53,553 nucleotides of DNA from Granulicella sp. (GCA_027365345.1 DAHXNO010000188.1:1-53553); one strand, 5' to 3'. Counted from the first letter of the stretch, positions 26,273 through 35,878 are shown. A program made the numbers and translations. Notes: generated by a model from the letters alone, not told the origin.

Positions 26273-27308
26273 AGCGGGGACGATGGGGTTGCCCGCGATG
26301 GAGGGTCAAGAGGAAACCGCAGGGATCCGGCTTCTGGCTGGTTTGGACGGGCGATGCTGGAAAGATAGGCCAAGGGTGATTTGGGATGAAGGAGCACATC
26401 GGGACGCTGGCTCCCAGGTAGCGTTGTTCCGCTATGTGGTTTTACGGCAGGATCAGCCGGCGTAAGGCCGTCTGGCGTGGATCCTTGGGTGGGGATCTTG
26501 CAGCGGCGCAAGAAGAACGGCAACGCCTAAGTTGCGTAGTCTGTGGAGCTTTCTTGTTGAACGAGGCTGTTTGCTGGCCGCGCGGATGGCCGCCTCGGCT
26601 TGCAGCCCAGACCGATCCAATCGCGCCAAGCAGAGGGTGTTCTCCCTTCGGCTGTTAGCGGGAAGTGCCGCTCATCAGGAGGAGTCGAAGATTGCCGTGG
26701 AACGGTTGCCGGCATCCGTTTCGCCGATGCCATCGATTTCTGTTCGATTTGCAAGATGAGATCTTGCGGATTTGCGGGGATCGCGACCCACGGAGAAGCT
26801 ATTCAGGCGATGGCTGTGGGCGGGGCCATGGCCATTCCAGAGGGCAATTGCCAACATTCCACAAGTTGGAACGGCGAAACAGTCCATGGATCAGGGGCGG
26901 CCAGCGCGGAGGCCGGGCTGGTTTGGCTAGCCGACCGGGGCGTTGCCTTGCGCCATTTTCCCATCGATTCATGCAGATACAGGTCCTGAGAGCTTTGAGG
27001 CGAATGGCGGCCAGACCCCGGCCGAAGCTGGTTTTAATTTAATTCTGCATAAAACGGCAATTGTTTCAAAAAGTAAGAGGTGAAGGTCAATTATCTTTCA
27101 AAACATTGTTGACATTTATAACCGTGGTCCCTAATTTGATTTGGACTCTAAAAGGTCCATTAGAGCTGTTGTTGAGCGAGGCCAAGGCTAAATCGCCCGC
27201 CACAAACGGCTTTATGAAAGTTATCGCCAAAGGCGGTTGGTGCAGGCTGATTAGCCCATGTTTGGCACAGATCTGTCAGATACGTCTTCGAAGCAATGGA
27301 GGAACACC
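26273..27308. other. About 1 kb without a supported gene, ending in the TonB receptor promoter
   Basis: Open frames across 26300-27000 have no recognisable domain, no ribosome-binding site and shadow-like composition, so I call none. From about 27030 the sequence becomes AT-rich and holds a near-consensus promoter at 27109-27137. The first 700 bp could be decayed coding sequence, but I cannot identify a parent gene. Confidence 0.35.
27109..27137 (+). promoter_or_regulatory. Strong sigma70-like promoter for the TonB receptor
   Basis: Perfect TTGACA (27109-27114), 17-bp spacer, TAATTT (27132-27137), inside an AT-rich patch. It would give a leader of about 165 nt before the receptor start at 27309. 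Confidence 0.65.
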
Positions 27309-30300
27309 ATGAAGGTCTTTCAATCACTCAAGCAAGTTTCCCGCGGGCCGAGCATATCCAAAGGAACTTACGGGTGGCTTTCCCCGGGGAGAAGCATCGT
27401 CTCGCTGCTTACTTCTTCGTCTATTCGGAGGAACTTTGCCCTAGCCTTGGTTGTCGTTCTCATCGCATCTGCGGCTTCAGCGCAGATCACCCGCGGCACA
27501 CTCACGGGCATCATCACGGACCCCACCGGCGCGGTGATTCCAGGAGCGAAGATTACGATCGTGGACACCGGGACCGGAGCTACGTCCTACAGTGTAAGCA
27601 ACCACGCCGGCGTATATGACGTCCCTCATCTTCTCTCCGGAACCTATTCCATCACCGTGGACGCGCCTGGTTTTCGCAAGTATATCCACCTCGGTCTGAT
27701 CCTCAAGACTGAGCAGACCCTCACGGAAAATATCGCTTTGACCGTCGGTGTTGCCAACCAGTCGGTCGTCGTCAGCGGAAACACGCCGATGATCAACGTA
27801 GCGAACGCGACGGTAGGCGAGACGCTGACAGCCGCGGAGACGGAAGACCTTCCCAGCAACGGCCGCTCGCCGCTTGGCTTCGCCCATCTGGAGTATGGGG
27901 CGGTTGCCAAAGGAAAGCACTCTCAATCGCAAACCACGCCGTTCGACAACCAAACGGCTGATGATTTCTCACTGGGTGGAGGCAATTCGTCTTCGAATGA
28001 GCTTCTTCTGAATGGCGTTCCGAATATGGAGGATGGCAGCCGGACTGCCGGTTACAGCCCTGAGCTGGACTCCGTAGACGCCGTTCGCGTGGATGACTTT
28101 TCTGCAAATGCGGCGATGGGCGATACTGCCGGAGGCTTCGTGAACATAACCACCAAGGGTGGCACCAACCACTTCCACGGCACGGCTTCTGAGTACTATG
28201 CGGGTTCCCGCCCTCTCACGGCGGATCCCTTCTTCCAAAAGGCCGGAACTCAGCAAACCTCGGTGCACTTCAATCAATATGGCGCAACGATCGGCGGACC
28301 TGTCCTGCTTCCCCACGTCTTCAACGGGCGAAACAAGCTCTTTTTCTTCTATGCCTATGAAGGGTATAAGGGTACGCAGCCCAATACCGTTATCGAAAGC
28401 GTGCCCACGGCGGCAGAGCGGGCTGGCGACTTCGGAGCCCTGCTGGCGGTCAGCCCCCAAAACCAGCTCTTTAATCCATTTACGGCAACTCTTTCACCCA
28501 GCGGTGAGGTAAGCCGTTCGCCGATCCCCAACAACTGCATCGTCACCAGCTCCTATTGCACCTCGACCGCAACCGATGCCAGCGGCGACCCGCTCACGAT
28601 CAATCCCATTGCAGCGTACTACCTGAAGAACATGCCGCAGCCGAACTACGATGGATCTTCGACCGGGGCAGACGGTGAAAATAACTTTTTCGCCAGCGAT
28701 CCACAGACAAACAACTATTCCTCGAATGAAGGCACGCTCGATTGGAACATCACACCCTCCAACAAGATGAGGTTTGAAGCCCATCGCAGCAACTATGCCT
28801 CAACTTCGCAACAGACCTTCGGCAACTCCCTGACAGGCACAACCCAGGACACGGTTCTCTGGGGCGGCCAGATCGACGATGTTCACACATTCTCTCCCGC
28901 GTTCAATCTCGAGTCCCGTCTTGGCTTCAGCCGCTATGAGACCGGCTCCGAGCCAACCAGCCTGGGAACGAATCCAACCGTCACCGGCATGCCATCTTAC
29001 ATCGCCTCCAACTCCGTGCTCTATGCGCTTCCGGAGATGGGCTTCCATGATGCATCAGGCATCCAGCAATTGAGCGGCACGCCGGGATCCACTGAGGACT
29101 TCGATACGCTTCAGTTATACGAGGTGGTCACCAAGGTTGCAGGCAACCATATCTTCAAAGCCGGCGTGGATATCAGGTCATATAAAGAGTCCACAGTGAA
29201 CCCAGGTGCGGCTGATGGTGCTTTCAGTTTCAATGCCGGGGCCGAATCATTTGTCACCTCCGGTCCTGGATGCGAGACCTGCACAACTACCACGCCGGGT
29301 GAAAATCAGTTGTTCGGTGGCGCCTTCGCCCTTTTCGAACTTGGCCTTCCGAGCTCGGGAGCTTACAACGTCGCAACCAGGTTCCAGTACGATAGCTGGT
29401 ACAACGCCTTTTTTGCGCAGGACGACTGGAAGGTGAAGCACAACCTGACATTCAGCTACGGGATTCGGATCGATCACGAGACCCCTGACGTTGAGAGCAA
29501 TAACAAGCTCGTCTCCGGCTTCAATCCATCCGCTCCCAACGCCTCCACCGCAGCGTCCGAGGCAAACTATGCGACATCGCCGATTTCGCAGTTGCCGCCG
29601 GCGGACTTCGTGACCACTGGCAATATCATCTACGCAACAGCCTCGAACCGTTCCGCCTACTCCCTCCCTCCGGTCTACGTCAGCCCGCGCGTCGGCTTTG
29701 CTTACTCGCCGGACTTTGCCCATGGAACCATGGCTATTCGCGGAGGCTTCGCAGTCTACATAAATCCGTTCACTGACTATCAGTCCAATTGGGGGCCACA
29801 GTACGGCTTCTCGCAGTCCACGGGGTTTGTTGGGAGCTACAATGACAACCTGACCCCTGCCACTACGCTCTCCGATCCGTTCCCGACAGCGGTGAATCCC
29901 ATCGTTCAGCCCTACGGTTCGGAGTATGGGATCAATACGCAACTCGGAAACAGTGTTACCTATTTGGCACATGTCAAAGTGCCTTACTCTGAGCACTATG
30001 AACTTGACATTCAAAAGCAGCTCGGCCGCACGTGGATGGTTGAAGTTACCTATGAGGGGGATCACCAGGTCCATAACAGCTACAACAATAATGTAAGCGC
30101 CGCCGGCTATCTGCCCTTCCTCAGCAGGTCCCCGCAGTTGGATGTGGGCGTGGAAGACGAACTCTTCGCGTCCGTAAAGAACCCTTTCTACCACACGATG
30201 AACATCGGACCCGCTACCACGTCGGCACTGAATACCTCCTCGACGTTGGCAGCAATCTCGATGTTGAATACCTACCCGGAGTACACCAGCGTATCTGAAG

Positions 30301-30986
30301 ACCTGATCCCATCGGTCGGCGGAGACTTCAACGCGATCATGGCCAAAGTGCGGAAGAATATCTCCCATGGACTCCAGTTCGAGTTCAACTACGTCTACTC
30401 CCGCAACCTGGGAAACACGGTTCAGCTTAATCCCGGCGGACCGCTCTCGTACGAAGAGACAACCTCGGATTTTCCGGTCAATGCATCGCTGATGGGCATC
30501 TACACGCTGCCTTTTGGCAGAGGACAGCGCTTCTTGAACAGCTCAAGGCTCGTAGACGAGGTGCTCGGCGGCTTTAGCATCTCCACTATCTACGAGTTCC
30601 TCTCCGGAACTCCGCTGCAGTGGGGTGACGTGGATTACACAGGTAATTTCACCGGCTTTCATAATAATCCGCACAACTATCTCGGCGATACTTTCAATAC
30701 AGCCGGCTTTTATAGGGGTCCGGATCAGCCCAACTTCGCCAACTTCCGTACGTTTCCGCAGTACGTACTCCGGTCAGATCCTACCAACAACCTCGATATG
30801 TCCGTCCTAAAGAACTTTGCGCTCGGCCGTCTTGTTCTCCAGCCTAGAGTAGACTTCTTCAACATACTCAATCACCCACAGTTTGGTGCTGCAAACCTAT
30901 CGCCAACATCGTCTGCCTTTTCCAAGGTGACATCCCAGTTGAACAGCTCGCGCCAGATACAGCTTGGGGTCCATATTCTTTTCTAA
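27309..30986 (+). CDS. Oar-like TonB-dependent outer-membrane receptor
   Basis: A 1225-residue outer-membrane transporter of the large acidobacterial type. A long basic N-terminus leads to a hydrophobic segment and signal cleavage near ASAASAQ, then a carboxypeptidase-regulatory-like beta domain (TLTGIITDPTGAVIPGAKIT, GVYDVPHLLSGTYSI), a plug domain, and a large barrel that ends in QLGVHILF with the terminal aromatic residue. The start at 27309 is chosen because GGAGG lies seven bases before it; the frame is open to 27258. Import of oligosaccharides is likely from its neighbours GH42, IclR and GH130, but no SusD partner is present and the ligand is unknown. Confidence 0.88.
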   Translation: MKVFQSLKQVSRGPSISKGTYGWLSPGRSIVSLLTSSSIRRNFALALVVVLIASAASAQITRGTLTGIITDPTGAVIPGAKITIVDTGTGATSYSVSNHAGVYDVPHLLSGTYSITVDAPGFRKYIHLGLILKTEQTLTENIALTVGVANQSVVVSGNTPMINVANATVGETLTAAETEDLPSNGRSPLGFAHLEYGAVAKGKHSQSQTTPFDNQTADDFSLGGGNSSSNELLLNGVPNMEDGSRTAGYSPELDSVDAVRVDDFSANAAMGDTAGGFVNITTKGGTNHFHGTASEYYAGSRPLTADPFFQKAGTQQTSVHFNQYGATIGGPVLLPHVFNGRNKLFFFYAYEGYKGTQPNTVIESVPTAAERAGDFGALLAVSPQNQLFNPFTATLSPSGEVSRSPIPNNCIVTSSYCTSTATDASGDPLTINPIAAYYLKNMPQPNYDGSSTGADGENNFFASDPQTNNYSSNEGTLDWNITPSNKMRFEAHRSNYASTSQQTFGNSLTGTTQDTVLWGGQIDDVHTFSPAFNLESRLGFSRYETGSEPTSLGTNPTVTGMPSYIASNSVLYALPEMGFHDASGIQQLSGTPGSTEDFDTLQLYEVVTKVAGNHIFKAGVDIRSYKESTVNPGAADGAFSFNAGAESFVTSGPGCETCTTTTPGENQLFGGAFALFELGLPSSGAYNVATRFQYDSWYNAFFAQDDWKVKHNLTFSYGIRIDHETPDVESNNKLVSGFNPSAPNASTAASEANYATSPISQLPPADFVTTGNIIYATASNRSAYSLPPVYVSPRVGFAYSPDFAHGTMAIRGGFAVYINPFTDYQSNWGPQYGFSQSTGFVGSYNDNLTPATTLSDPFPTAVNPIVQPYGSEYGINTQLGNSVTYLAHVKVPYSEHYELDIQKQLGRTWMVEVTYEGDHQVHNSYNNNVSAAGYLPFLSRSPQLDVGVEDELFASVKNPFYHTMNIGPATTSALNTSSTLAAISMLNTYPEYTSVSEDLIPSVGGDFNAIMAKVRKNISHGLQFEFNYVYSRNLGNTVQLNPGGPLSYEETTSDFPVNASLMGIYTLPFGRGQRFLNSSRLVDEVLGGFSISTIYEFLSGTPLQWGDVDYTGNFTGFHNNPHNYLGDTFNTAGFYRGPDQPNFANFRTFPQYVLRSDPTNNLDMSVLKNFALGRLVLQPRVDFFNILNHPQFGAANLSPTSSAFSKVTSQLNSSRQIQLGVHILF

Positions 30987-31527
30987 CGCCAGGTAGAGTT
31001 CGTCTGCGGCTCTGCGAAGGAGACAGTATCAGACCGAGCGAAGGTTACCCAGAGACTCCATGTCATGAGGAACGAAGCACGCGTGCAAGGAGTCTCTGGG
31101 TGGATGATTTCGAGAGCCTGCGCGGTTCGAAGTGGTAGGGAAGGCGCTACGTTCCGTCCCCCCCCGGTGGCCGCAGGAAGGCCGGCCACTTTGGGTGACC
31201 CCCTGATGGCGGTTCTACTGAAGTACCGAGGGAGGGCGCCGTGCAGTCATTCAGGCAGGTGCGTGGGAGAGTTGGCGGAGGTTTGTCGAGCAGAAGGGGT
31301 TCAGAAGCAAATACGGATCCCTTCTGTCCGGCCATGTTTCGGAGCGGATCGCGGTGGTGAGGCTTGGCGGCTCGGTATGATCCCTGGACCGGCCTAGCCA
31401 GCAACCGTAGATCTTCGCTGTCCGGTTCTATGCGGATAAGGATTGCCGCATAGCCTGGCTTATGCGATGTTCTTGGATCCAGGTTGGCGATACATGGAAC
31501 CATGGCATTGGATTGGTTGTCGTGGAG
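30987..31527. other. 541-bp convergent intergenic region with a 13-bp inverted repeat
   Basis: No gene is seen between the convergent receptor and GH130 genes. Perfect arms ACCCAGAGACTCC (31047-31059) and GGAGTCTCTGGGT (31089-31101) enclose a 29-nt loop that itself contains GCACGCGTGC (31077-31086). No T-run follows, so a simple intrinsic terminator is not supported. Confidence 0.45.
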
Positions 31528-32646
31528 CTAGTCTTTACCTTTCGGTGCGACGGCTACGCCGACAAACGAGTCGGCTGCTCCGTAGTAGAGCCACCATTCT
31601 CGGTGAAAGAAGACAATGCCTTCGGCAAATGTGGTTCCAGCCGCATATTGACCACTCTTTTCCCAGGCCAAGGTGGGCTGGAAGACTGGCGAGAGGGTGC
31701 GCGCAATCAGCCGGTTCGGGTCCTTGGAAGAGAAGAGTGCTTCCTGAACACTGTAAGCGGCCGCGCCGACGGCCGGATCCCGCGTATGGTTCTCAGAGTT
31801 TTTAGCGTTATACAGCAAAACAATTCCGCGTGAAGTGAGTACGGCCGGGGGGCCTGTCTCTGGGAATCCGCTGTCGCTTTTCCCCGGCCGCCTGCGAAGA
31901 AGAACTCTTGGGCTCCCGGCGTCATCTTCCAAGGGACGCCAATGGATAAGATCAGATGACGTTGCGAGATGAATCTCTCCTTCGCCCCAATACATCCAGT
32001 ATTTGCCATGGATCTTTGCCGCAACCAGGCGATTCCCTTCAAGGCGCGTGACAATGCCCGCGCTCTTGTATTTCAAATGAGCATACTTGCCCGTGGTCCC
32101 GAAGATTGGACCATATTTCGTCCAGTGTTGAAGATCGGTTGATGTGGCGACTCCAACGGTGAAGAAGTTCTTGTTGCGCGACCATTGTGTATAGGTCAGG
32201 ATGTAACGCCCATCCGGACCTTCGACTAAACGTGGATCCTCCACCCCGCCTGGAGATTCGCGTCCCATCTGGGAGTCTGTGGATGGATAGAAGACGGGCT
32301 CCGGTTGTCGAAGAAAATGGATGCCGTCTGCGCTGACAGCCATGCCGAGCCGGGAGGTATGGCCACCTATACTCATCTTCCCTGAGTCGTCTTCTGCGCG
32401 GTATAGCACGACGATCTTCCCGTCTTTGACGATGGCTGCTGGATTGAAAGTGTGCAGAGCCTCCCAGTGAACGGACTTGCCGCTGACGGGGTCGTCGAAC
32501 GTGCTCTCTGGACGGGGTGTTATGACAGGGGACTGGCTTGCACGGACCCAAGGTCCAAGCACCCAACTTTGCTGACTCTGAAGAGCAGGAACACAGATGT
32601 CGGCGACGGCAATGAGCAGGGATAGGAAAAAGATTGTTTTTCGCAT
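31528..32646 (-). CDS. Secreted GH130-like beta-mannoside hydrolase or phosphorylase
   Basis: A 372-residue exported five-bladed propeller enzyme. The signal peptide is MRKTIFFLSLLIAVADICVP with cleavage near LQSQQS. Family 130 marks are FNPAAIVKDGKIVVLYRAED, ESPGGVEDPRLVEGPDGRY, KSAGIVTR and the C-terminal WWLYYGAADSFVGVA. GH130 contains both cytoplasmic mannoside phosphorylases and exported beta-1,2-mannosidases; export argues for a hydrolase, since inorganic phosphate is scarce outside. It is downstream of arsA on the same strand but 187 bp away, and convergent with the TonB receptor, which may import its products. Confidence 0.8.
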   Translation of the reverse strand: MRKTIFFLSLLIAVADICVPALQSQQSWVLGPWVRASQSPVITPRPESTFDDPVSGKSVHWEALHTFNPAAIVKDGKIVVLYRAEDDSGKMSIGGHTSRLGMAVSADGIHFLRQPEPVFYPSTDSQMGRESPGGVEDPRLVEGPDGRYILTYTQWSRNKNFFTVGVATSTDLQHWTKYGPIFGTTGKYAHLKYKSAGIVTRLEGNRLVAAKIHGKYWMYWGEGEIHLATSSDLIHWRPLEDDAGSPRVLLRRRPGKSDSGFPETGPPAVLTSRGIVLLYNAKNSENHTRDPAVGAAAYSVQEALFSSKDPNRLIARTLSPVFQPTLAWEKSGQYAAGTTFAEGIVFFHREWWLYYGAADSFVGVAVAPKGKD

Positions 32647-32833
32647 GGAGCACTACCCATAGAGGACGCTGTAGGTGACGACGCTTCCGTTCGCGCGACA
32701 GGGTCGCAGGGGAGAGGATGTGGATTTGACCTCCGGCCAGAGGATGGAAGGCTACCTTGTGGATGGAGGCGTCCAAGTGGTTTCGATCTTTGCCTGCCTT
32801 GATGCGCAGTGGGAATAGCTGAGGTGATTGGCG

Positions 32834-34642
32834 CTATGCTTGAGCGGCAAGAAGCTCTTCGTAGTGGTAGTCTTTCTGTCCTTGCGCGAGGGTAAGAAGA
32901 GCGGTGGGGCCGACGGGTGCTTCGATTTGCCAGGGGATAAGCGCCATGCGTGCGGCATGTTGCTCTCGAATCTCTTGCAGGAACGGCTCCTCTTGCCGCC
33001 CGCGTGCGCGTAGCAATGGGTCGAGGAAGCCACCGTGGGAGAAGCTCTGGTTGATGATCCAGGCAAAGGGATGAATGCCAGCGCGCAGCAGATCTCGTTG
33101 CAAACCGGCTGCTTCATGTACGGGAGTTGCCGCGGGAAGTGTGACAACGAGGACCTGAGTAAACTTCGGGTCACGCAATCGCGGCAATAGATTCCTCACC
33201 GTGTCCGGCAGATCACTCAAATTGCGTGAAACTTCGCGATGGTACCCCTCGGCAGCGTCCAGCAGGAGAAGAGAGTGCCCGGTTGGCGCGGTGTCCAGGA
33301 CGACAAATCCCTTTTCCCCGCGGGCGACAGTTTCAGCGAATGCACTGAACACGGCGATCTCTTCCGTGCAGGGCGAGCGCAGGTCCTCTTCCAGCAGGGC
33401 CTTGCCTTGAGCGTCGAGGCCGGGTGCGGCCTTTGCGACGATCTGCTCTGAGTACCGGCGCGTCTCTTCGGCGGGATCAATTCGGCTAACCGTTAGCTGG
33501 TGCACGGAGTCACCAATGGTGATGGCAAGATGGGCGGCGGGGTCCGTTGTGCTCAGATGGACCGGATGGCCGCGGTGCGCCAGTTCGACCGCAATGGCCG
33601 CGGCGATGGTTGTCTTGCCGACCCCTCCCTTGCCCATGGTCATCACCACGCCATGTCCGCGTTGCTCTATATCGTCGATCACGGAAGAAAGAGACGGTAT
33701 ATCGGAAGCGGGAGTCTGTGCGTGCGTCTCCGCGGACGCCTCCGGTTGCTGGAGAGGGGTAAAGACCTTGCGCAGCCGGGCGACGCCCATGGGCGCAAAG
33801 GGCAGAAGTGGCACCTGAACGCGCGTGAGCCGTGCGAGAGCATCCGGCATGGAGCGCAACGCCTCTTGCCCTTGGGATTCCAAGGCAAACGCCGCGGGGT
33901 CTCTCTGGTCTTGCGCGACGAAGACGCCGTTCAGGAAGAGATATTGGTTGGTGACTCCCATCTGCGCCAATTCTGCGCGCGTGCGGTCGGCTTCGGCCAA
34001 GGCGGAGCGCTCGGGCCGGCTGACGAGCACCAACGTTGTCTGAGACGGATCAGACAAGGTATGCAAACTTGCGTCGTAGAGCGCCTTTTGCTCCTGCAAT
34101 CCTGCGAGCGGTCCAAGACAAGAGGTTCCTGTGGTGTTTGTTGCCATGAAGCCAGTCCATGCCGCGGGCAGCTTGAGCAGGCGGAGGGTATGGCCAGTCG
34201 GTGCGGTATCAAAGATCACATGATCGTACTCGAATGTAGCGGCGGGACTGCCCAAGAGCTTGGTGAACTCGTCGAAAGAGGCGATCTCGACGGTGCATGC
34301 GCCGGAAAGTTGCTCTTCCATACTGTTCAGCGCCGCCTCTGGGAGCACTCCTCGATATGGGCCGACGACCCTGTCCCGATAGGCTTGGGCGGCGGCTTCA
34401 GGATTGATGTTCAAGGCAGATAGTCCAGCGCAACCTGGAACCTGTGTTGGCTGCGAGGAAAGCGCAACTCCGAGAACCTCGTCCAGGTTGGAGGCGGGAT
34501 CGGTACTGACCAGCAGCACCTTGCGTCCACGCGCAGCCAGCGCGACGGCCGACGAACAGGCCAGCGATGTTTTGCCCACGCCGCCCTTACCCGTGAAAAA
34601 CAATGTTCTTGTGGCGCGATCAAAAAAGGTAGTGCCGTCCAT
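32834..34642 (-). CDS. arsA: Arsenical pump-driving ATPase ArsA
   Basis: A 602-residue ATPase made of two homologous halves. Each has a P-loop (GKGGVGKTS at residues 18-26 and GKGGVGKTT in the second half) and the DTAPTGH signature (DTAPTGHTLRLLKLP and DTAPTGHSLLLLDAAEG). The metal-site cysteines are conserved in context: LSGACTVEIA, TGTSCLGPLAG and RSPCTEEIAVF, matching the three cysteines of the E. coli protein. GGAGATAAG precedes the ATG at 34642; the frame is open further upstream but overlaps arsD. It is 26 bp after arsD. ArsA normally powers the ArsB or Acr3 arsenite channel, and neither is encoded nearby. Confidence 0.95.
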   Translation of the reverse strand: MDGTTFFDRATRTLFFTGKGGVGKTSLACSSAVALAARGRKVLLVSTDPASNLDEVLGVALSSQPTQVPGCAGLSALNINPEAAAQAYRDRVVGPYRGVLPEAALNSMEEQLSGACTVEIASFDEFTKLLGSPAATFEYDHVIFDTAPTGHTLRLLKLPAAWTGFMATNTTGTSCLGPLAGLQEQKALYDASLHTLSDPSQTTLVLVSRPERSALAEADRTRAELAQMGVTNQYLFLNGVFVAQDQRDPAAFALESQGQEALRSMPDALARLTRVQVPLLPFAPMGVARLRKVFTPLQQPEASAETHAQTPASDIPSLSSVIDDIEQRGHGVVMTMGKGGVGKTTIAAAIAVELAHRGHPVHLSTTDPAAHLAITIGDSVHQLTVSRIDPAEETRRYSEQIVAKAAPGLDAQGKALLEEDLRSPCTEEIAVFSAFAETVARGEKGFVVLDTAPTGHSLLLLDAAEGYHREVSRNLSDLPDTVRNLLPRLRDPKFTQVLVVTLPAATPVHEAAGLQRDLLRAGIHPFAWIINQSFSHGGFLDPLLRARGRQEEPFLQEIREQHAARMALIPWQIEAPVGPTALLTLAQGQKDYHYEELLAAQA

Positions 34643-34668
34643 CTTATCTCCAATCTGTCGTAGTGGTT

Positions 34669-35022
34669 CTATCCGCAGCAGTTGGTGGAGAGCACCGGGA
34701 ACTCCGCGTTGCTGATGGGAACGCCAAGAAACCTGGCCAACTCCTCGCGGGTGGGGTATCTTGCTTTGAAGACGAGTTGACCATCGAGGACTGCCAGAGG
34801 CAGGCAGCCGTTGCCGTCGTTGGCCAGGATCTCCATCACCATGGGATTGGCGACAAAATTCTGTGGCTGATGCGCCAGGTTGTAGCGCTCCACCTGCACT
34901 CCGTGGCTTGCAATCCATTGCAGGTCAGCGGCGAAACGCGACAATGCCGGATCCACGTCAGGGCCGCAGATTCCTGTGGAACAACACAGTGGCGGATCGA
35001 ACACTTCCAATTTCTTTGTCAT
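34669..35022 (-). CDS. arsD: Arsenite metallochaperone ArsD
   Basis: A 117-residue metallochaperone that hands arsenite to ArsA. It begins MTKKLEVFDPPLCCSTGICG, giving the essential C13, C14 and C19 site, with GPDVDPALSRFAADLQW next and VERYNLAHQPQNF in the core. It ends in NCCG, an extra vicinal cysteine pair like that found in some ArsD proteins. It lies 30 bp after arsR and 26 bp before arsA in one operon. Length is normal (E. coli plasmid ArsD has 120 residues). Confidence 0.95.
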   Translation of the reverse strand: MTKKLEVFDPPLCCSTGICGPDVDPALSRFAADLQWIASHGVQVERYNLAHQPQNFVANPMVMEILANDGNGCLPLAVLDGQLVFKARYPTREELARFLGVPISNAEFPVLSTNCCG

Positions 35023-35052
35023 GTCTTTCTCCCTTTCATCGTTGGATTGCGA

Positions 35053-35406
35053 TTACAAACCTGCCGCCAGGGCTTTCATGCGGCGCAGGGCTGATGCTTC
35101 AATGCAGTACCCAGTCTTGGTTCCGTTGGTGGAAGCTCGTATAAGGCCAGCCTGCTTGAGGATTCTAAGGTGTTCAGAGACGGTGGATTGCGCCAGAGGA
35201 ATTTCATGGACAATTTCACTGCAAACACGGGCTTCTCTATGGGAAAGCATCCGGACAATGCGGACCCGTATCGGATGTCCTAGAGCTTTTGCAAGCATAG
35301 CCAACTCCGCATCAGCGCCAGGGCCCTCAATTGGGCGTAGATCGCCTTCATGGTGGGGCAAGGCCGAGGAGCAGCAGGCCGCATCGAGTTTTCTCTTTCC
35401 TGTCAT
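35053..35406 (-). CDS. arsR: ArsR/SmtB-family arsenic-responsive repressor
   Basis: A 117-residue winged-helix repressor, first gene of arsRDA. The core reads MLAKALGHPIRVRIVRMLSH, then SEIVHEIPLAQSTVSEHLRI with the recognition helix and LKQAGLIRA. The usual ELCVCDL metal box of the classic ArsR is replaced by REARVCSEI with one cysteine, while an N-terminal CC pair (AACCSS at residues 10-14) may complete an As(III) site, as in ArsR types with N- or C-terminal cysteines. It probably represses its own operon by binding the palindrome at 35406-35426. Co-transcribed with arsD and arsA. Confidence 0.92.
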   Translation of the reverse strand: MTGKRKLDAACCSSALPHHEGDLRPIEGPGADAELAMLAKALGHPIRVRIVRMLSHREARVCSEIVHEIPLAQSTVSEHLRILKQAGLIRASTNGTKTGYCIEASALRRMKALAAGL

Positions 35407-35426
35407 CGTTCATCGTCGAACAACGA
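35406..35426 (-). promoter_or_regulatory. Candidate ArsR operator
   Basis: A 21-bp imperfect palindrome, TCGTTcaTCGtCGAacAACGA on the + strand (lower-case bases unpaired), between the -10 box and the arsR start codon. A nested ATCGT-N6-ACGAT dyad lies at 35412-35427. Location over the transcription start fits autorepression; the binding protein is inferred. Confidence 0.6.
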
Positions 35427-35430
35427 TTTT

Positions 35431-35459
35431 AGCCTACCTTGCACCCTTCCGAGTGTCAA
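35431..35459 (-). promoter_or_regulatory. Promoter of the arsRDA operon
   Basis: On the minus strand, perfect TTGACA (35459-35454), 17-bp spacer, TAGGCT (35436-35431). Transcription would start inside the palindromic operator, about 20 bp before the arsR start codon. Confidence 0.65.
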
Positions 35460-35878
35460 GGGCATCTGGGCATCTGGGTGCGTTTGCTATAGCCTATTCG
35501 TGCGGATCCTGATGAGCCTATCGGGGTTTGATGCCGGTTTTGTCAGATGGCACTCTGTGGTGGGAAGCTTGCTCTGCTCTCGACCATTTCTTCGTTTGAT
35601 TCGGCGCGGGACTCTGGCTTGCGTGTCTATCGGACACGGTATGGCCTAGAGCCGAGGCACTTCTTCAACCTGAGCAACAGTTTGCGATAGCGGTTGAGTC
35701 GCGGTCGCGTGCTGTTGGGGATCCATCGTCCAGATATCGATTGGTCGCATGAAGAGTCTCAGAAGAGTTGTCACCCGATACGGAGCCATTCCGGCTCTGG
35801 GAGCAAAGGACCTGAGGGTAAATCGACAGCAGGATGGATCAAAGGCGGGCCTGTCTGGGCCGGAGCCGGTTGAGAACA
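35460..35878. other. 419-bp gene-free stretch between the ars promoter and DUF1080 gene
   Basis: I see no gene, hairpin or repeat that I can support here. Confidence 0.35.

Noticed and set aside
33500-34423. 307-codon + strand open frame
   Set aside because: Antisense to arsA, which keeps all its motifs.
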